DNA of 45,747 nucleotides from positions 1-45,747 of the forward strand of contig DLHJ01000008.1 in NCBI GenBank assembly GCA_002483145.1, in the 5' to 3' direction. Below are positions 31,729-41,550 of this stretch, in pieces. This DNA comes from Cellvibrio sp. UBA7671. GTDB lineage: Bacteria; Pseudomonadota; Gammaproteobacteria; Pseudomonadales; Cellvibrionaceae. The first letter of the stretch is position 1. Every line of letters starts with the position of its first letter. Below the pieces are notes generated by a model, which was given only the letters and a program-made list of their open reading frames with translations, made no database searches and was not told where the DNA came from. The translations under genes and the position numbers were made by a program.

Positions 31729-33891
31729 ATGGGAATAATGAGTAAAAAAATACAGCCCCCCCATTTTTTTTGTTTGACCAGCTTGGTTGTCGGCGCTACT
31801 TATGGCTCGTTCGCTTGGTCGCAAAATGCCAAAAGCCCTGCGCTGGAAGAGGTGATTGTCACTGCGCAAATGCGCGACGAAAGTGTTCAGTCCATTCCTG
31901 TTGCCATTGGTGCCTATGACAAAAAATTTATCGATAAGGTAGGCGCCAGCTCATTAACCGACATGGAATCAGCGATTCCCAATATCAATTTCGGGCGCGG
32001 TGATAGGAATACCCGCGGTGAGATAGCGATCCGCGGTGTGGGCGATTACTCACGGAATATAGGCACCAATGCTCGCGTCGCTGTTTATATCGATGGTGTA
32101 TTGACCGGGCGTTCATCCAGTTTTGACCAAAGTTTGTTGGATGTTGCGCACCTTGAAGTGTTGCGCGGCCCGCAAGGCACTTTAGCTGGCACCAATGCCT
32201 TAGCGGGAGCCATTAATATTGTTACGCAAAAACCGGAGGATCATTTTAGCGCAGGGTTGCTCACTAATATCGGCAACTACAATTTACAGTCGCTGACCGG
32301 AAAAATTAATCTACCGCTCACAGCCGAATTATTTGCCAGCTTGTTAGTTGGTACCACCCAGCAAGATGGTTACATAGATAACATTGCGCTCCAACGTGAT
32401 CTTCAAGGCGTTAATAGAGATGTAGCAAAACTGAAGTTCCGCTATGTGGGTGTTGAAAATCTACTGTTGGATATTGGCTTTGATTATTTAAAGGATGATG
32501 ATAAATCCACTAATGCTGAAGCACTCGCCAATGGTGGATTCAACGGCTTTACTCTGGCTCCTGAGCCCTTTGTCGTTGCGCACAATGCCGATGAGTTTGA
32601 GCAGCGGGAATTAAAAGGCGCTACTGTAGAAGCGAGTTACGAAACTCCCGGCGCTTTTCGCTGGACATCAATTAGCGGCATTCGCTCCAATGAATTTACC
32701 GAACTAAGCGAAGAGGATTATTCCCCCTTTGATGTTGCCGTCAGTATTTTTGATGAAAAGAGCGATCAGGTCAGCCAGGAATTACGATTGGCATCACCCA
32801 AAGGTGAAAAGTTCGATTACGTTATTGGCGCCTATTTTTTAGAGCAGGATATTTCAACCCAGCGTAGTGCCATCACCGGCGCCCTGTTTCGCCCAGCGCC
32901 AAACGCATCAATACAGACACCCGCCTCGGCTGAAGTACAATCCACATCCTTATTTATGCATGGCAATTATCAGCTCGATTCCCGCTGGAGCCTGACGGGT
33001 GGCCTGCGCTATGTGCATGAAACCAAAAATATTGATTACTCCAGTGTGGATAACATAGGTTCATTTATCGATGTTGATCATCTGCGCGATCAAAAGACTT
33101 TTGACGAGCCGCTGCCCAAATTCGGTATTAATCTGCAGGTAACGCCGGATGTATTGTTTTATACCAGTGTTGGGCGCGGTTACAAGAGTGGGGGATGGAA
33201 TGCCGACTTCATAACCACCTTGGAGCATTTCCAATTTGAGCCTGAGTACGCCATTAATTATGAGTTGGGCGCTAAGTCGGCGTTTTTGGACAAACGCGTT
33301 ACTGCCAACTTCGCAGGTTTTATCACTAAATTTGACGATTTCCAGGTATTCCAATTCGTTCCCACACAGTCAGCTGGTGCAGTATTGTCATTGACGAATG
33401 TCGGAAAAGTCACCACCCAAGGTGTTGAGCTGGATATCACCGCATTAGTCACTGACAGCCTGAGTGTCAGCTTCAATACTGCGTTTACCCAGGCGCGTTT
33501 CGACGAGTTTAAAAACGGCGGCGGGCTAGGGGTGAATTACGATAACAACCATCTTCCTTACGCCCCTGAGCATACCTATTTTGTTGCCATCGACTACAGC
33601 CGGCCGCTGTTTCGGCAAGCAGAGGTCTACGGTCATATCGATTACGGCTATACCGGCGATTATTTTTCCAATCCAAATAACACGCAGGACAATGCCATCC
33701 CCAAATACTTTTCTGCCAATGCCCGTGTGGGTCTGAACATCGATTCACACTGGGATATTTCACTGTGGATGAAAAACATCACCGATGAAACAAATCTCCG
33801 GCAGCGCTCAGTGTCCTTTCTCGGAGTGCCCCGGGGGCTGTACAACCCTCCACGCAGCTATGGGCTGGCAATTAATTACACAATTGATTGA
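31729..33891 (+). CDS. TonB-dependent outer membrane receptor
   Basis: 720 residues, typical length. A signal peptide (to about SFAWSQ) is followed by a TonB-box-like segment (LEEVIVTAQ) and a plug domain with IRGVGDYSRN, VAVYIDGV and LEVLRGPQGTLAGTNALAGAINIVT, all family marks. The rest is beta-barrel, ending YGLAINYTID with a C-terminal strand. It imports a ligand too large for porins using TonB energy. No SusD-like gene is present, as expected for Proteobacteria. The location upstream of the GH16-GH128 enzyme suggests oligosaccharides of beta-1,3-glucan as the ligand, but sequence alone does not show substrate. The ATG at 31729 is used; ATG at 31738 is an alternative. Confidence 0.93.
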   Translation: MGIMSKKIQPPHFFCLTSLVVGATYGSFAWSQNAKSPALEEVIVTAQMRDESVQSIPVAIGAYDKKFIDKVGASSLTDMESAIPNINFGRGDRNTRGEIAIRGVGDYSRNIGTNARVAVYIDGVLTGRSSSFDQSLLDVAHLEVLRGPQGTLAGTNALAGAINIVTQKPEDHFSAGLLTNIGNYNLQSLTGKINLPLTAELFASLLVGTTQQDGYIDNIALQRDLQGVNRDVAKLKFRYVGVENLLLDIGFDYLKDDDKSTNAEALANGGFNGFTLAPEPFVVAHNADEFEQRELKGATVEASYETPGAFRWTSISGIRSNEFTELSEEDYSPFDVAVSIFDEKSDQVSQELRLASPKGEKFDYVIGAYFLEQDISTQRSAITGALFRPAPNASIQTPASAEVQSTSLFMHGNYQLDSRWSLTGGLRYVHETKNIDYSSVDNIGSFIDVDHLRDQKTFDEPLPKFGINLQVTPDVLFYTSVGRGYKSGGWNADFITTLEHFQFEPEYAINYELGAKSAFLDKRVTANFAGFITKFDDFQVFQFVPTQSAGAVLSLTNVGKVTTQGVELDITALVTDSLSVSFNTAFTQARFDEFKNGGGLGVNYDNNHLPYAPEHTYFVAIDYSRPLFRQAEVYGHIDYGYTGDYFSNPNNTQDNAIPKYFSANARVGLNIDSHWDISLWMKNITDETNLRQRSVSFLGVPRGLYNPPRSYGLAINYTID

Positions 33892-34223
33892 TATAGCGCT
33901 GGAGTTGCGGATGCAGGCAAATCCAGCGAACGATTATGAATAATCCAACCAAAACTTAAAGTGGGACGGATTCCGGAATAAGCGGAAAGCCTTGGTGTGC
34001 GCTGGTTCGCAACGTTCGGATAGCGCACACCAGCCAAACCAAAATATTTTTATCAGTGTTACCAAGCGAACGCATGCTTCGTTATTTCTGTGGAAACTAA
34101 CTCTGTCTTAATCGGCCACCGCGCCAGCGGGAATAAGACGAGAGAACCAGTAATCGACTAATAACAATAGTTAGTTGTGACCACAGAACGTAAATCAATA
34201 ACCATAACGATGCAGGTAACACC
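33892..34223. promoter_or_regulatory. Intergenic region before the GH16-GH128 gene, with an inverted repeat
   Basis: 332 bp. A perfect 10-bp inverted repeat, GGTGTGCGCT (33994-34003) and AGCGCACACC (34022-34031), has an 18-nt loop. No T-run follows at once, only ATTTTTAT ~15 bp later, so it could be a weak terminator of the receptor gene or a regulatory hairpin or operator. The promoter of the glucanase gene must lie in the remaining ~190 bp, but I cannot place it. Confidence 0.5.
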
Positions 34224-37200
34224 ATGAAAACTCGCTTGCGGTACATTACCCAAGGCGCTTTGGCGCTGGGTGTTGGTCTCACCATGACTGCCCCCGCTTT
34301 TGCGCAAACCACACCTATCTGGTCGGACGAATTCAACGGGACGCGAATCGACAATACCATTTGGTCCTACAAAGTTGGCGGCGACGGTAACGGCAATGGC
34401 GAATTGCAGTACTACACCGCCCGCAGTGAAAATGCCTATATAGAAGATGGCAAACTCGTCATCGAAGCCAAACGCGAAGCCTATGAGGGTAAACAATTCA
34501 CCTCGGCGCGTTTGCATACCAATGGCCGTATGTCATTCAAATACGGCACCCTTGAAGCGCGTATTAAATTGCCCCGCGTAGACAACGGCCTCTGGCCAGC
34601 CTTCTGGATGCTGGGCACCAACTTCGGTTTGGACGGTTGGCCTAAATCCGGCGAGTGGGACATCCTCGAAGCAGGTTACAAATCGGCATTGGCCGATGGC
34701 ACCGGCAACAAATCAGTCTCGGCAGCCCTGCACTGGTGGCATGAAACTGGAACCTGGAGCGATTGGTTGCAGGCAGATCACGCGGTATCTACCCAGTTGC
34801 CCACCAATTTTTATGAGGATTACCACACCTATAAACTTGACTGGACACCGACCAATATCACCATCAGCGTGGATGGCAATCCTTACTTCAACATGGATAT
34901 CACCGACCCGAACATGTCGGAATTCCGCGATAATCCCGCGTCAATCATTTTGAACCTCGCTGTCGGCGGTTGGAATTTTGTTGAGATTACTGATCCGGCA
35001 ATGATCACCGCACCTTTCCCCGGCAAAATGTATGTGGATTACGTGCGCCTCTACGCCAACCCAAGCACGCAAGTGCAGGTTGCCAATGCCGAATTACCAA
35101 GCGGTAATTTTGGTATCAGCACCGAAACGACTCCGGTATTGAACGAATTGAATTGGGGCGATCGCACCAGTTTGTATGTATGGAATAACATGACCAGCAT
35201 TGCGACTACGCCTTCTGAAGGTAGTGGCGCTTTGGCTTATTCGATTGCGCCCGGTAATTGGTGGGGCATGGGCTTGGTGCACAAAGACCAAAACCTGCGC
35301 AACTACAAACACGGCTACCTGCATTTGGATATCAAAACCAATTCCACCAGCAGTTTCAGTATTGGTCTCGCCAGTACCTCCGGTGGTGATGGAAAAGTTG
35401 ATTTCAATGACGGTGGCGATCAATACGGCCTCGTGCGCGATGGCGAATGGCATCACGTTGCTATTCCGTTAAGCAAATTCGGCAACCTCGATTTTGAAAC
35501 CATGAAAACCCTGTTCAGTGTGTTTGGCCCAGGCCCCGCTGCACCTATGGAAATTGCGTTCGACAATATTTATTTAACTGAAAGTATTGCGTTGCAAGCG
35601 CCGGAATTTGGCAGCTTTGGTATTTATACTGAAACGCCCGCACACAAAAATGCCGGTGAGTTTGCATTTGGTGTGAGCGGTGATTTATTCCTGTGGGATG
35701 AAACACTCACGCTGGAAACCGGCACCAATAAAGAAGGCAATTCGGCGCTGCATTTAAAATCAACCGGTAAAGGTTGGTATGGTATGGGCTTGACGGCGCG
35801 CGATGGTTTTAACCTGACGGCGTTTGAAAATGCCGATGCAAAATTGCATTTCTCCATGAAGACTTCGCACACTGGCGATTTCCAAATCGGTTTCAAAAGC
35901 GGCCCGCTCAATAACATTGGCCAGAAGTGGATTAATTTCAAAGCGGGTAATGATCCCTACGGTTTTGTACGCGATGGCCAATGGCATGACATCGTTATCC
36001 CGATGAGCGAAATTGCAAAAGATCTGGATTTATTTGATGTGCGCCAATTGTTGCAAGTGCTTGGCACCGGCGAAACCGCAGGTATCAGCATCGATGATGT
36101 TTATCTCTCTGGTGGCCAAGCGGCAAAAGATCCAGGTACCGATGGCACTGTCGTTAATCGTGCGCCTTTTGCGGCGATTAAAACCTCCATCATGGGCGGG
36201 ATTGCCCCAGCGATCATTACATTCGACGGTACCAAGTCTGTCGATGTAAATGGCGATGCGCTGACCTACACCTGGAATTTTGGTGATGGCACTACCGCTA
36301 CCGGTGCAACGGTAAATCACACTTACGTCAACGAAGGTTCGTATCACGTTTCACTCACCGTGAGCGATGGCGAACTCAACGCTATTGCAAAAACAGTCGT
36401 GTTTGTTGATAAAGATTTCAACAATGCAAAAAGTAAAAAACGCGGCCTGGGTTACGGTACCCATTCTGTTGATGATATGGCTGTAATGTCCAAAGGCATT
36501 AGCTGGTGGTACAACTGGAGTATCAAACCGGATCTGTCGATTCAAAATGTCTATCAGCAATACGGCGTAGAGTTTGTACCTATGGCGTGGAACGGCAATT
36601 TTAATGATGCAGAACTGCGCGCGTATATCGCATCACATCCCGATGTGAAATATATCCTCGCGTTTAACGAACCTAACTTTATTGACCAAGCGAACATGAC
36701 GCCATCACAAGCTGTTGCACAGTGGCCGCGTCTGGAAGCAATCGCCAATGAGTTTGGTTTGAAAATTGTCAGCGTGGCGATGAATTACTGCGGTAACTGC
36801 GTGACTGAAAACGGCACGACCTACTACAGCCCCTTCGATTATTTTGACGATTTCTTTGAGCTCTGCCCAACCTGTAAAGTGGATGCACTTTCTATCCACG
36901 CGTATATGCCCGATGTTAATGGCATTGAGTGGTACGTGAATGAATTCAAAAAATACGGCAAGCCAATCTGGATGACGGAATTCTCAGCCTGGGAAACCGT
37001 TAAGACTCTGGACGATCAAAAAAGCATGCTGATCCAAGTAGTCGATTCATTTGAAAACAATGCCGATATGCAGCGTTACGCCTGGTTCACGGGTCGTCGT
37101 AATGGCCATCCATTCAATGGTCTGTTCGACTATCGTCAATCCGGTGTTTTGTCGGAACTCGGTAATATTTATGTGAACATGCCGCTGCATGGCGATGCAA

Positions 37201-39077
37201 GTAAACACACACTGCCAAAATTGGTACAAGCCGAAAATTACGCAAGCCGTAACGGCCTGCGTGTGCAAGAAACCAAAGACGTTTCCGGTTTCCTTAACTT
37301 GAGCGATGTGGCTGCAGGTGCATGGGTGGAGTACAACGTAAACGGCGCTGCTAATGCTTACGATATTAATTTGCGCGTAGCGAGCGAAGCGGCAGGCACT
37401 ATTAATGTGTTAGTGGATGGTGTGCAACGTGCAACAATCAATGTGCCCTCAACCGGCGGTTTACAAAACTGGAGCAATGTTAATTCGCAATTGGCATTAA
37501 CTGCTGGCGCGCATAAATTGCGTTTGGTATTTAATCAGGCGATTAACCTGAACTGGATGAAGTTTTCTATCGCCGGTACTGGAAGCTCAAGCGTAGGTAG
37601 CTCATCGTCAAGAAGTTCAAGCGGTATTGCACTTTCATCTTCATCAGTAAGAAGTTCGAGCAGTGTTGCAACAACCTCGTCGATAGCACCGTCTTCATCA
37701 ATTGCACCCTCGTCTTCAAAATCTTCTGCATCAAGTGCAAGCAGTGTGGTTGTGAATCCAGTAGGCAATTTGGCATTGAATCGCCCTGCAGTTGCATCAA
37801 CAACAGAAGGCGAGGCATGGGCTGCAAACAATGCAGTAGATGCAAGCACAACAACTCGTTGGGCAAGTGCAGCAGTTGATCCAACCTGGATTATGGTGGA
37901 CTTGGGAGCTGTCTACAGTTTCAATCAGGTTGTTCTGCAATGGGAAGCTGCTTACGGCAAAAACTATGCAATCCAAACCTCTACCAATGGCATGAGCTGG
38001 ACAACTATTTATGAAACCACTAGCGGTGTTGGCGGTAAAGAAACGCTCGCCGTAAATGGCAATGGCCGCTATGTGCGCATGTATGGCACAGCGCGCGGTA
38101 CAGGTTATGGTTATTCACTGTTTGATTTCCAGGTGAATAATAATCCGGTTGCCTCTAGTTCAAGTCTTGGCAGCTCAAGTGTTGCGGTCATCTCTTCATC
38201 AAAAAGTTCTTCGAAGAGTTCATCCAGTAGTTCTGTGCCTAGCTCCGTAGCAAGTTCGAGCAGAAGTTCTGTTGCAAGCTCGATAGCAAGTTCAGTCGCT
38301 AGTTCGTCAGCGAATCTCGCCCTGAATCGTCCTGCCGTTGCATCCACCACGCAAGATGGTTTGCCAGTCGTAAATGCATTTGATGGCAACGCCAATACTC
38401 GCTGGGGCAGTGCGTGGAATAATGCCGAATGGATTTACGTTGATTTGGGTGCGAGCTACGACATTAACAAAGTAGTTTTAAGTTGGGAGGGCGCTTACGG
38501 TAAAAGTTATGAAATCCAAACTTCTGCCGATGCGATTACCTGGACAAAAATCTACGGCACAACTAACGGCAACGGCGGTGTAGAAACATTAAACATTGCG
38601 GGCACCGGTCGCTATGTACGTATGTTTGGCATAGAGCGCGGCACAGGTTACGGTTATTCATTGTATGAATTTGTTGTACAGGGCACTCCGGCAATTGTGG
38701 GCAATAAAGCGTTAAACAAACTTGCTGTTGCATCCACCAGTGAAGGTGCGGGCACCGCTGCCAATTTTGCAGTGGATGGCAACACCAACACCCGTTGGAG
38801 TAGTCAGTTCAGTGACGGTCAATGGATCTATGTGGATCTGGGCAGCACCATGAGCGTTAACGGTGTAACCCTGAAGTGGGAAGGAGCTTACGCTAAGGCT
38901 TACAATATCCAGGTCTCCAATGATGCAACTACCTGGACTACTGTAAAAGCCGAAACCAATAGCAACGGTGGATTTGATGATCACCTGTTGTCTACCAGTG
39001 GCCGTTATGTGCGTATCCTCAGCGTAACCCGCGCAACTGGCTACGGTATTTCCTTGTGGGATTTTGAAGTTTACTAA
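34224..39077 (+). CDS. Secreted bifunctional GH16-GH128 beta-1,3-glucanase with multiple binding modules
   Basis: 1617 residues. Order: signal peptide (to about AFAQ); GH16 (~30-283) with GEWDILE, nucleophile Glu144 and acid/base Glu149; two homologous ~170-residue galactose-binding-like modules (~284-456, ~460-633; GNFGISTET and GSFGIYTET); PKD domain (~646-730, WNFGDG); GH128 core (~735-985) with Glu816 in AFNEPN and Glu919 in WMTEFSAW; CBM6-like module (~997-1119); Ser-rich linker (~1120-1179); F5/8-type C (CBM32-like) module; second Ser linker (~1308-1363); two more F5/8-type modules to the end. Both catalytic families act on beta-1,3-glucans, GH128 exclusively so far as I know, which points to laminarin- or curdlan-like substrates. 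The protein is secreted and probably binds the polymer while cutting it. A strong terminator follows. Confidence 0.93.
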   Translation: MKTRLRYITQGALALGVGLTMTAPAFAQTTPIWSDEFNGTRIDNTIWSYKVGGDGNGNGELQYYTARSENAYIEDGKLVIEAKREAYEGKQFTSARLHTNGRMSFKYGTLEARIKLPRVDNGLWPAFWMLGTNFGLDGWPKSGEWDILEAGYKSALADGTGNKSVSAALHWWHETGTWSDWLQADHAVSTQLPTNFYEDYHTYKLDWTPTNITISVDGNPYFNMDITDPNMSEFRDNPASIILNLAVGGWNFVEITDPAMITAPFPGKMYVDYVRLYANPSTQVQVANAELPSGNFGISTETTPVLNELNWGDRTSLYVWNNMTSIATTPSEGSGALAYSIAPGNWWGMGLVHKDQNLRNYKHGYLHLDIKTNSTSSFSIGLASTSGGDGKVDFNDGGDQYGLVRDGEWHHVAIPLSKFGNLDFETMKTLFSVFGPGPAAPMEIAFDNIYLTESIALQAPEFGSFGIYTETPAHKNAGEFAFGVSGDLFLWDETLTLETGTNKEGNSALHLKSTGKGWYGMGLTARDGFNLTAFENADAKLHFSMKTSHTGDFQIGFKSGPLNNIGQKWINFKAGNDPYGFVRDGQWHDIVIPMSEIAKDLDLFDVRQLLQVLGTGETAGISIDDVYLSGGQAAKDPGTDGTVVNRAPFAAIKTSIMGGIAPAIITFDGTKSVDVNGDALTYTWNFGDGTTATGATVNHTYVNEGSYHVSLTVSDGELNAIAKTVVFVDKDFNNAKSKKRGLGYGTHSVDDMAVMSKGISWWYNWSIKPDLSIQNVYQQYGVEFVPMAWNGNFNDAELRAYIASHPDVKYILAFNEPNFIDQANMTPSQAVAQWPRLEAIANEFGLKIVSVAMNYCGNCVTENGTTYYSPFDYFDDFFELCPTCKVDALSIHAYMPDVNGIEWYVNEFKKYGKPIWMTEFSAWETVKTLDDQKSMLIQVVDSFENNADMQRYAWFTGRRNGHPFNGLFDYRQSGVLSELGNIYVNMPLHGDASKHTLPKLVQAENYASRNGLRVQETKDVSGFLNLSDVAAGAWVEYNVNGAANAYDINLRVASEAAGTINVLVDGVQRATINVPSTGGLQNWSNVNSQLALTAGAHKLRLVFNQAINLNWMKFSIAGTGSSSVGSSSSRSSSGIALSSSSVRSSSSVATTSSIAPSSSIAPSSSKSSASSASSVVVNPVGNLALNRPAVASTTEGEAWAANNAVDASTTTRWASAAVDPTWIMVDLGAVYSFNQVVLQWEAAYGKNYAIQTSTNGMSWTTIYETTSGVGGKETLAVNGNGRYVRMYGTARGTGYGYSLFDFQVNNNPVASSSSLGSSSVAVISSSKSSSKSSSSSSVPSSVASSSRSSVASSIASSVASSSANLALNRPAVASTTQDGLPVVNAFDGNANTRWGSAWNNAEWIYVDLGASYDINKVVLSWEGAYGKSYEIQTSADAITWTKIYGTTNGNGGVETLNIAGTGRYVRMFGIERGTGYGYSLYEFVVQGTPAIVGNKALNKLAVASTSEGAGTAANFAVDGNTNTRWSSQFSDGQWIYVDLGSTMSVNGVTLKWEGAYAKAYNIQVSNDATTWTTVKAETNSNGGFDDHLLSTSGRYVRILSVTRATGYGISLWDFEVY

Positions 39078-39104
39078 TACAAAAAAGCTCTAGAGAAACT
39101 TCAA

Positions 39105-39134
39105 CCGTGCGCAAGCAATTGCGCGCGGTTTTTT
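39105..39134 (+). terminator. Rho-independent terminator of the GH16-GH128 gene
   Basis: Ten-bp stem, CCGTGCGCAA (39105-39114) with TTGCGCGCGG (39119-39128) including one G-T pair, a GCAA tetraloop and six T. It starts 28 bp after the stop codon. Confidence 0.92.
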
Positions 39135-39194
39135 GTTATATTGCATCGTAATGATTTACGAATCTTAAATTATTAATTATCAGCGGAGAGTGGA

Positions 39195-39509
39195 ATGGAA
39201 GCGATTAACAAAATATCACCAGAGCAATGCATCAGTATGGCTGATATTCGCGATGAAATTGACCTATTGGACAGTACGATCATTCAACTTATCGGCAAGC
39301 GTTATCAATATGTGCAAGCTGCTGCCAAGTTTAAAACTTCTGAAACAGCAGTCCGTGCGCCTGAACGTTTCAAGGCAATGCTGTTGCGGCGTCGTGAATG
39401 GGCGCAGGAGCAGGGTCTAAATCCGGATGTGATTCAAAAATTGTATTCGGATTTGGTGAATTATTTTATTCGGGAGGAAATGGAGCGCTGGCAAGCGGAA
39501 AAAGCCTAG
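39195..39509 (+). CDS. AroQ-class chorismate mutase / isochorismate pyruvate lyase-like protein
   Basis: 104 residues, the size of PchB. GGAG at 39185-39188 precedes the ATG. The all-helical AroQ pattern is clear: IRDEIDLLDSTIIQLIGKR (first-helix Arg and catalytic region), YVQAAAKFK with the active-site Lys, APERFKAMLLRRREWAQEQGL, and LYSDLVNYFIREEMERW at the end. The VRAPERF phrase is closer to PchB-type lyases than to monofunctional mutases. It would act on chorismate (to prephenate) or isochorismate (to salicylate and pyruvate). No isochorismate synthase, siderophore or aromatic biosynthesis gene is beside it, so its role is open. Confidence 0.88.
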   Translation: MEAINKISPEQCISMADIRDEIDLLDSTIIQLIGKRYQYVQAAAKFKTSETAVRAPERFKAMLLRRREWAQEQGLNPDVIQKLYSDLVNYFIREEMERWQAEKA

Positions 39510-39563
39510 TTGTAAAAAAGCCAAAACCTATCCGCTCCCAAAAGCTAAATACCCAAAGTTGCT

Positions 39564-40037
39564 TTAATTTTTAACAATTGCAGGATTGGCTTCCATCATT
39601 ATTTTTACAATCTTTCCATCAGGTAGTTTATGAATTTTTGGCACTTTAAAGCTTTTGCCAGAATCAGTCACAAAAAAGTAGTCGATCCTAGAGGTTTCTC
39701 CGCCAATGGTACGGGAGGTCTCAATTCGTAGAATGCTGGCTAGTGGTAGTTGGTATCCTTCACTATTCGTTTTATATTCTACAACCTCATGGGTAATTTT
39801 AAATTCGTAAAAATTTGGATGGCGAAAATACCAAAACGCTATACCTTGCAGTATCAGAAAGACGATGGAAATCATCCCGCCAACCACGTACAAAGTAGCT
39901 GGCTCGTTTTGTTTCCCATAATGATTAATTAGTCCACCCACCAGCGCGAAGCTTAGTGGAATGACTATACCCAGCTTTAAAAACTCCCAGGCGATATCTT
40001 CACTTGTGATTTGATAGTCCAGATAGGTTTTTGCCAT
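39564..40037 (-). CDS. Small membrane protein with possible PH-like domain
   Basis: 157 residues, family not recognised with certainty. Two membrane helices (~22-41 and ~49-70) are followed by a ~80-residue beta-rich soluble domain (EFKITHEVVEYKTNSEG... IDYFFVTDSGKSFKVPKI) that resembles bacterial PH-like domains. The ATG directly follows the TAA of the AraC-type gene (0 nt gap), so translation is probably coupled. It may act with that membrane-bound regulator. No enzymatic residues are apparent. Confidence 0.72.
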   Translation of the reverse strand: MAKTYLDYQITSEDIAWEFLKLGIVIPLSFALVGGLINHYGKQNEPATLYVVGGMISIVFLILQGIAFWYFRHPNFYEFKITHEVVEYKTNSEGYQLPLASILRIETSRTIGGETSRIDYFFVTDSGKSFKVPKIHKLPDGKIVKIMMEANPAIVKN

Positions 40038-41204
40038 TTATTGACCCTGCAAATGTTCCTGCCGATATTCCGAAGGCGTTTGCCCCACGTGTTTCTTAAA
40101 GAAAGTGTTAAATACCGATTTGCTGTTAAAGCCCACATCCAGATAAATATGCGTGATGGTTTTGGATTTTTGTTTGGGGTCAGAGAGCATGGTTTTCGCT
40201 TCTTCGATACGATAGCGGTTGATGAATTCGTAGAAGTTGCTATCGAAGTGACGATTGAATACCAGCGATAAATCCCGCGACGGAATCCCCAATGTCTCTG
40301 CCAGCATATCCAGAGTAATATCAGGTTGTAGATAGGGTTTATGCTCGCGCATTGACGCGTCGATTTTCTCGGCAAAACCAGCATTGAGTAATTTTTCCTC
40401 TACGGGTTTCTTCTGCTGATCTTTTTGTTTGACGGCGACAAAACCAGAGAAGTATCGAATGCTGCTGAACACTAACGCGAGTACCAATACAAACACCACG
40501 TAGTATCCTGTTAACCCAATCACTTCAAACCAGTGCGGGTGGAAACCAATAAACAAGTGCAGCAATTTCGCGCAGGCGAGGGCGGCTTCAGTAACGGTGA
40601 TAATCAAGAAGCCAACTACCAACGAGATCAACCAGCGTATATCAATGCGCTCGATATTTGAGTGAGTGGTTTTTAATTGGTTGCGATATTTGGAAATTAA
40701 TAATAAGCAGGCGACGCAATAACCTATGCGAGTTGCTTTGCATAAAAAATCAACGATGAGATACATAGGGCTGTAGACATAAATATCGTCATCAATCAGC
40801 AGTACCCGCTCTTCCAACGTATGAGTATAAAAGGTCAAGCTTAAAAATAAGGCAAATAAGCCGAGCGGAATCAAGTGGAGACTATCGCGTTTATGCAGGC
40901 TGAAATCGTGATAGACCAGTGATTTCACGTAAAAGTACAGCAGTATTGCATCCAGATAATAGCCAAAGCCTATCCATAAAAATAAACGCGGATAATTATC
41001 CAGTGCGATCATTTTAAAATCAGCACCCCACAAAATCAGTTCGTGGATAGGGATAAATGCATGTGCGAGCAGAAATGCAGCAAGGAAATAGTTGCTTTTG
41101 TTGGTGGGTGGATTAGTCACCAATAGGAGTATTGCAAAACAGGCGCATTGCACGGCGGTCATCATAAGGACGAGGTCGTGAATATTGAAAATAGTTTCGT
41201 TCAT
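40038..41204 (-). CDS. Membrane-bound AraC family regulator (multi-TM sensor plus HTH)
   Basis: 388 residues from the ATG at 41204; a TTG at 41216 is possible but less likely. About seven hydrophobic helices occupy residues 1-~255 (LMMTAVQCACFAILLL, YFLAAFLLAHAF and so on). A soluble AraC domain follows (~285-388): ITLDMLAETLGIPSRDLSLVFN and the second helix-turn-helix ITHIYLDVGFNSKSVFNTFFKKHVGQTPSEYR with the family's C-terminal consensus. Such 7TM-AraC proteins sense a signal at the inner membrane and bind DNA directly. It diverges from the GH5 gene and lies between two glucanase genes, so control of beta-glucan utilisation is a reasonable guess. The downstream small membrane protein gene abuts its stop codon. 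Confidence 0.88.
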   Translation of the reverse strand: MNETIFNIHDLVLMMTAVQCACFAILLLVTNPPTNKSNYFLAAFLLAHAFIPIHELILWGADFKMIALDNYPRLFLWIGFGYYLDAILLYFYVKSLVYHDFSLHKRDSLHLIPLGLFALFLSLTFYTHTLEERVLLIDDDIYVYSPMYLIVDFLCKATRIGYCVACLLLISKYRNQLKTTHSNIERIDIRWLISLVVGFLIITVTEAALACAKLLHLFIGFHPHWFEVIGLTGYYVVFVLVLALVFSSIRYFSGFVAVKQKDQQKKPVEEKLLNAGFAEKIDASMREHKPYLQPDITLDMLAETLGIPSRDLSLVFNRHFDSNFYEFINRYRIEEAKTMLSDPKQKSKTITHIYLDVGFNSKSVFNTFFKKHVGQTPSEYRQEHLQGQ

Positions 41205-41550
41205 GGTGAGTGGCAATCGGGTTGGTTATCGTTATAGTTTAAATTTTGTACTTATCGTCCTTGCTGAGTATAGAGCAGCGATTCTCGTTCTTGTAAAAAA
41301 CCTATGCTAATTAGTGTACATACCTTGCCGATCTATCTTCAATGCAGACAATTCTTTACATCCATGATTGTGGCAAGGCGATGTGCCTAACTTGTTGTTT
41401 ATTCGTTTCTTTTTCTGGCTTGTTCCATATTTTGCTCCCAATGATTACAAAACTGGGATCTGGTGTCGTTCGTGATTACTTTACTCGAACGCCAATTTAC
41501 GGGATTGGATCTACATTATTGGAATAACAATCCTAACAGAGGTTTTTATT
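41205..41550. promoter_or_regulatory. Divergent promoter region between 7TM-AraC gene and GH5 gene
   Basis: 346 bp. The ribosome-binding site of the GH5 gene (AGAGG at 41538-41542) is clear. A short open frame at 41342-41527 has no ribosome-binding site and no recognisable protein features, so I do not call it. GGATTG and CAATCC flank ~20 bp just before 41534, a weak inverted repeat. No convincing promoter was placed. Confidence 0.45.

Noticed and set aside
41342-41527. 61-residue open frame before the GH5 gene
   Set aside because: No ribosome-binding site, no family match, and it lies in a divergent promoter region.
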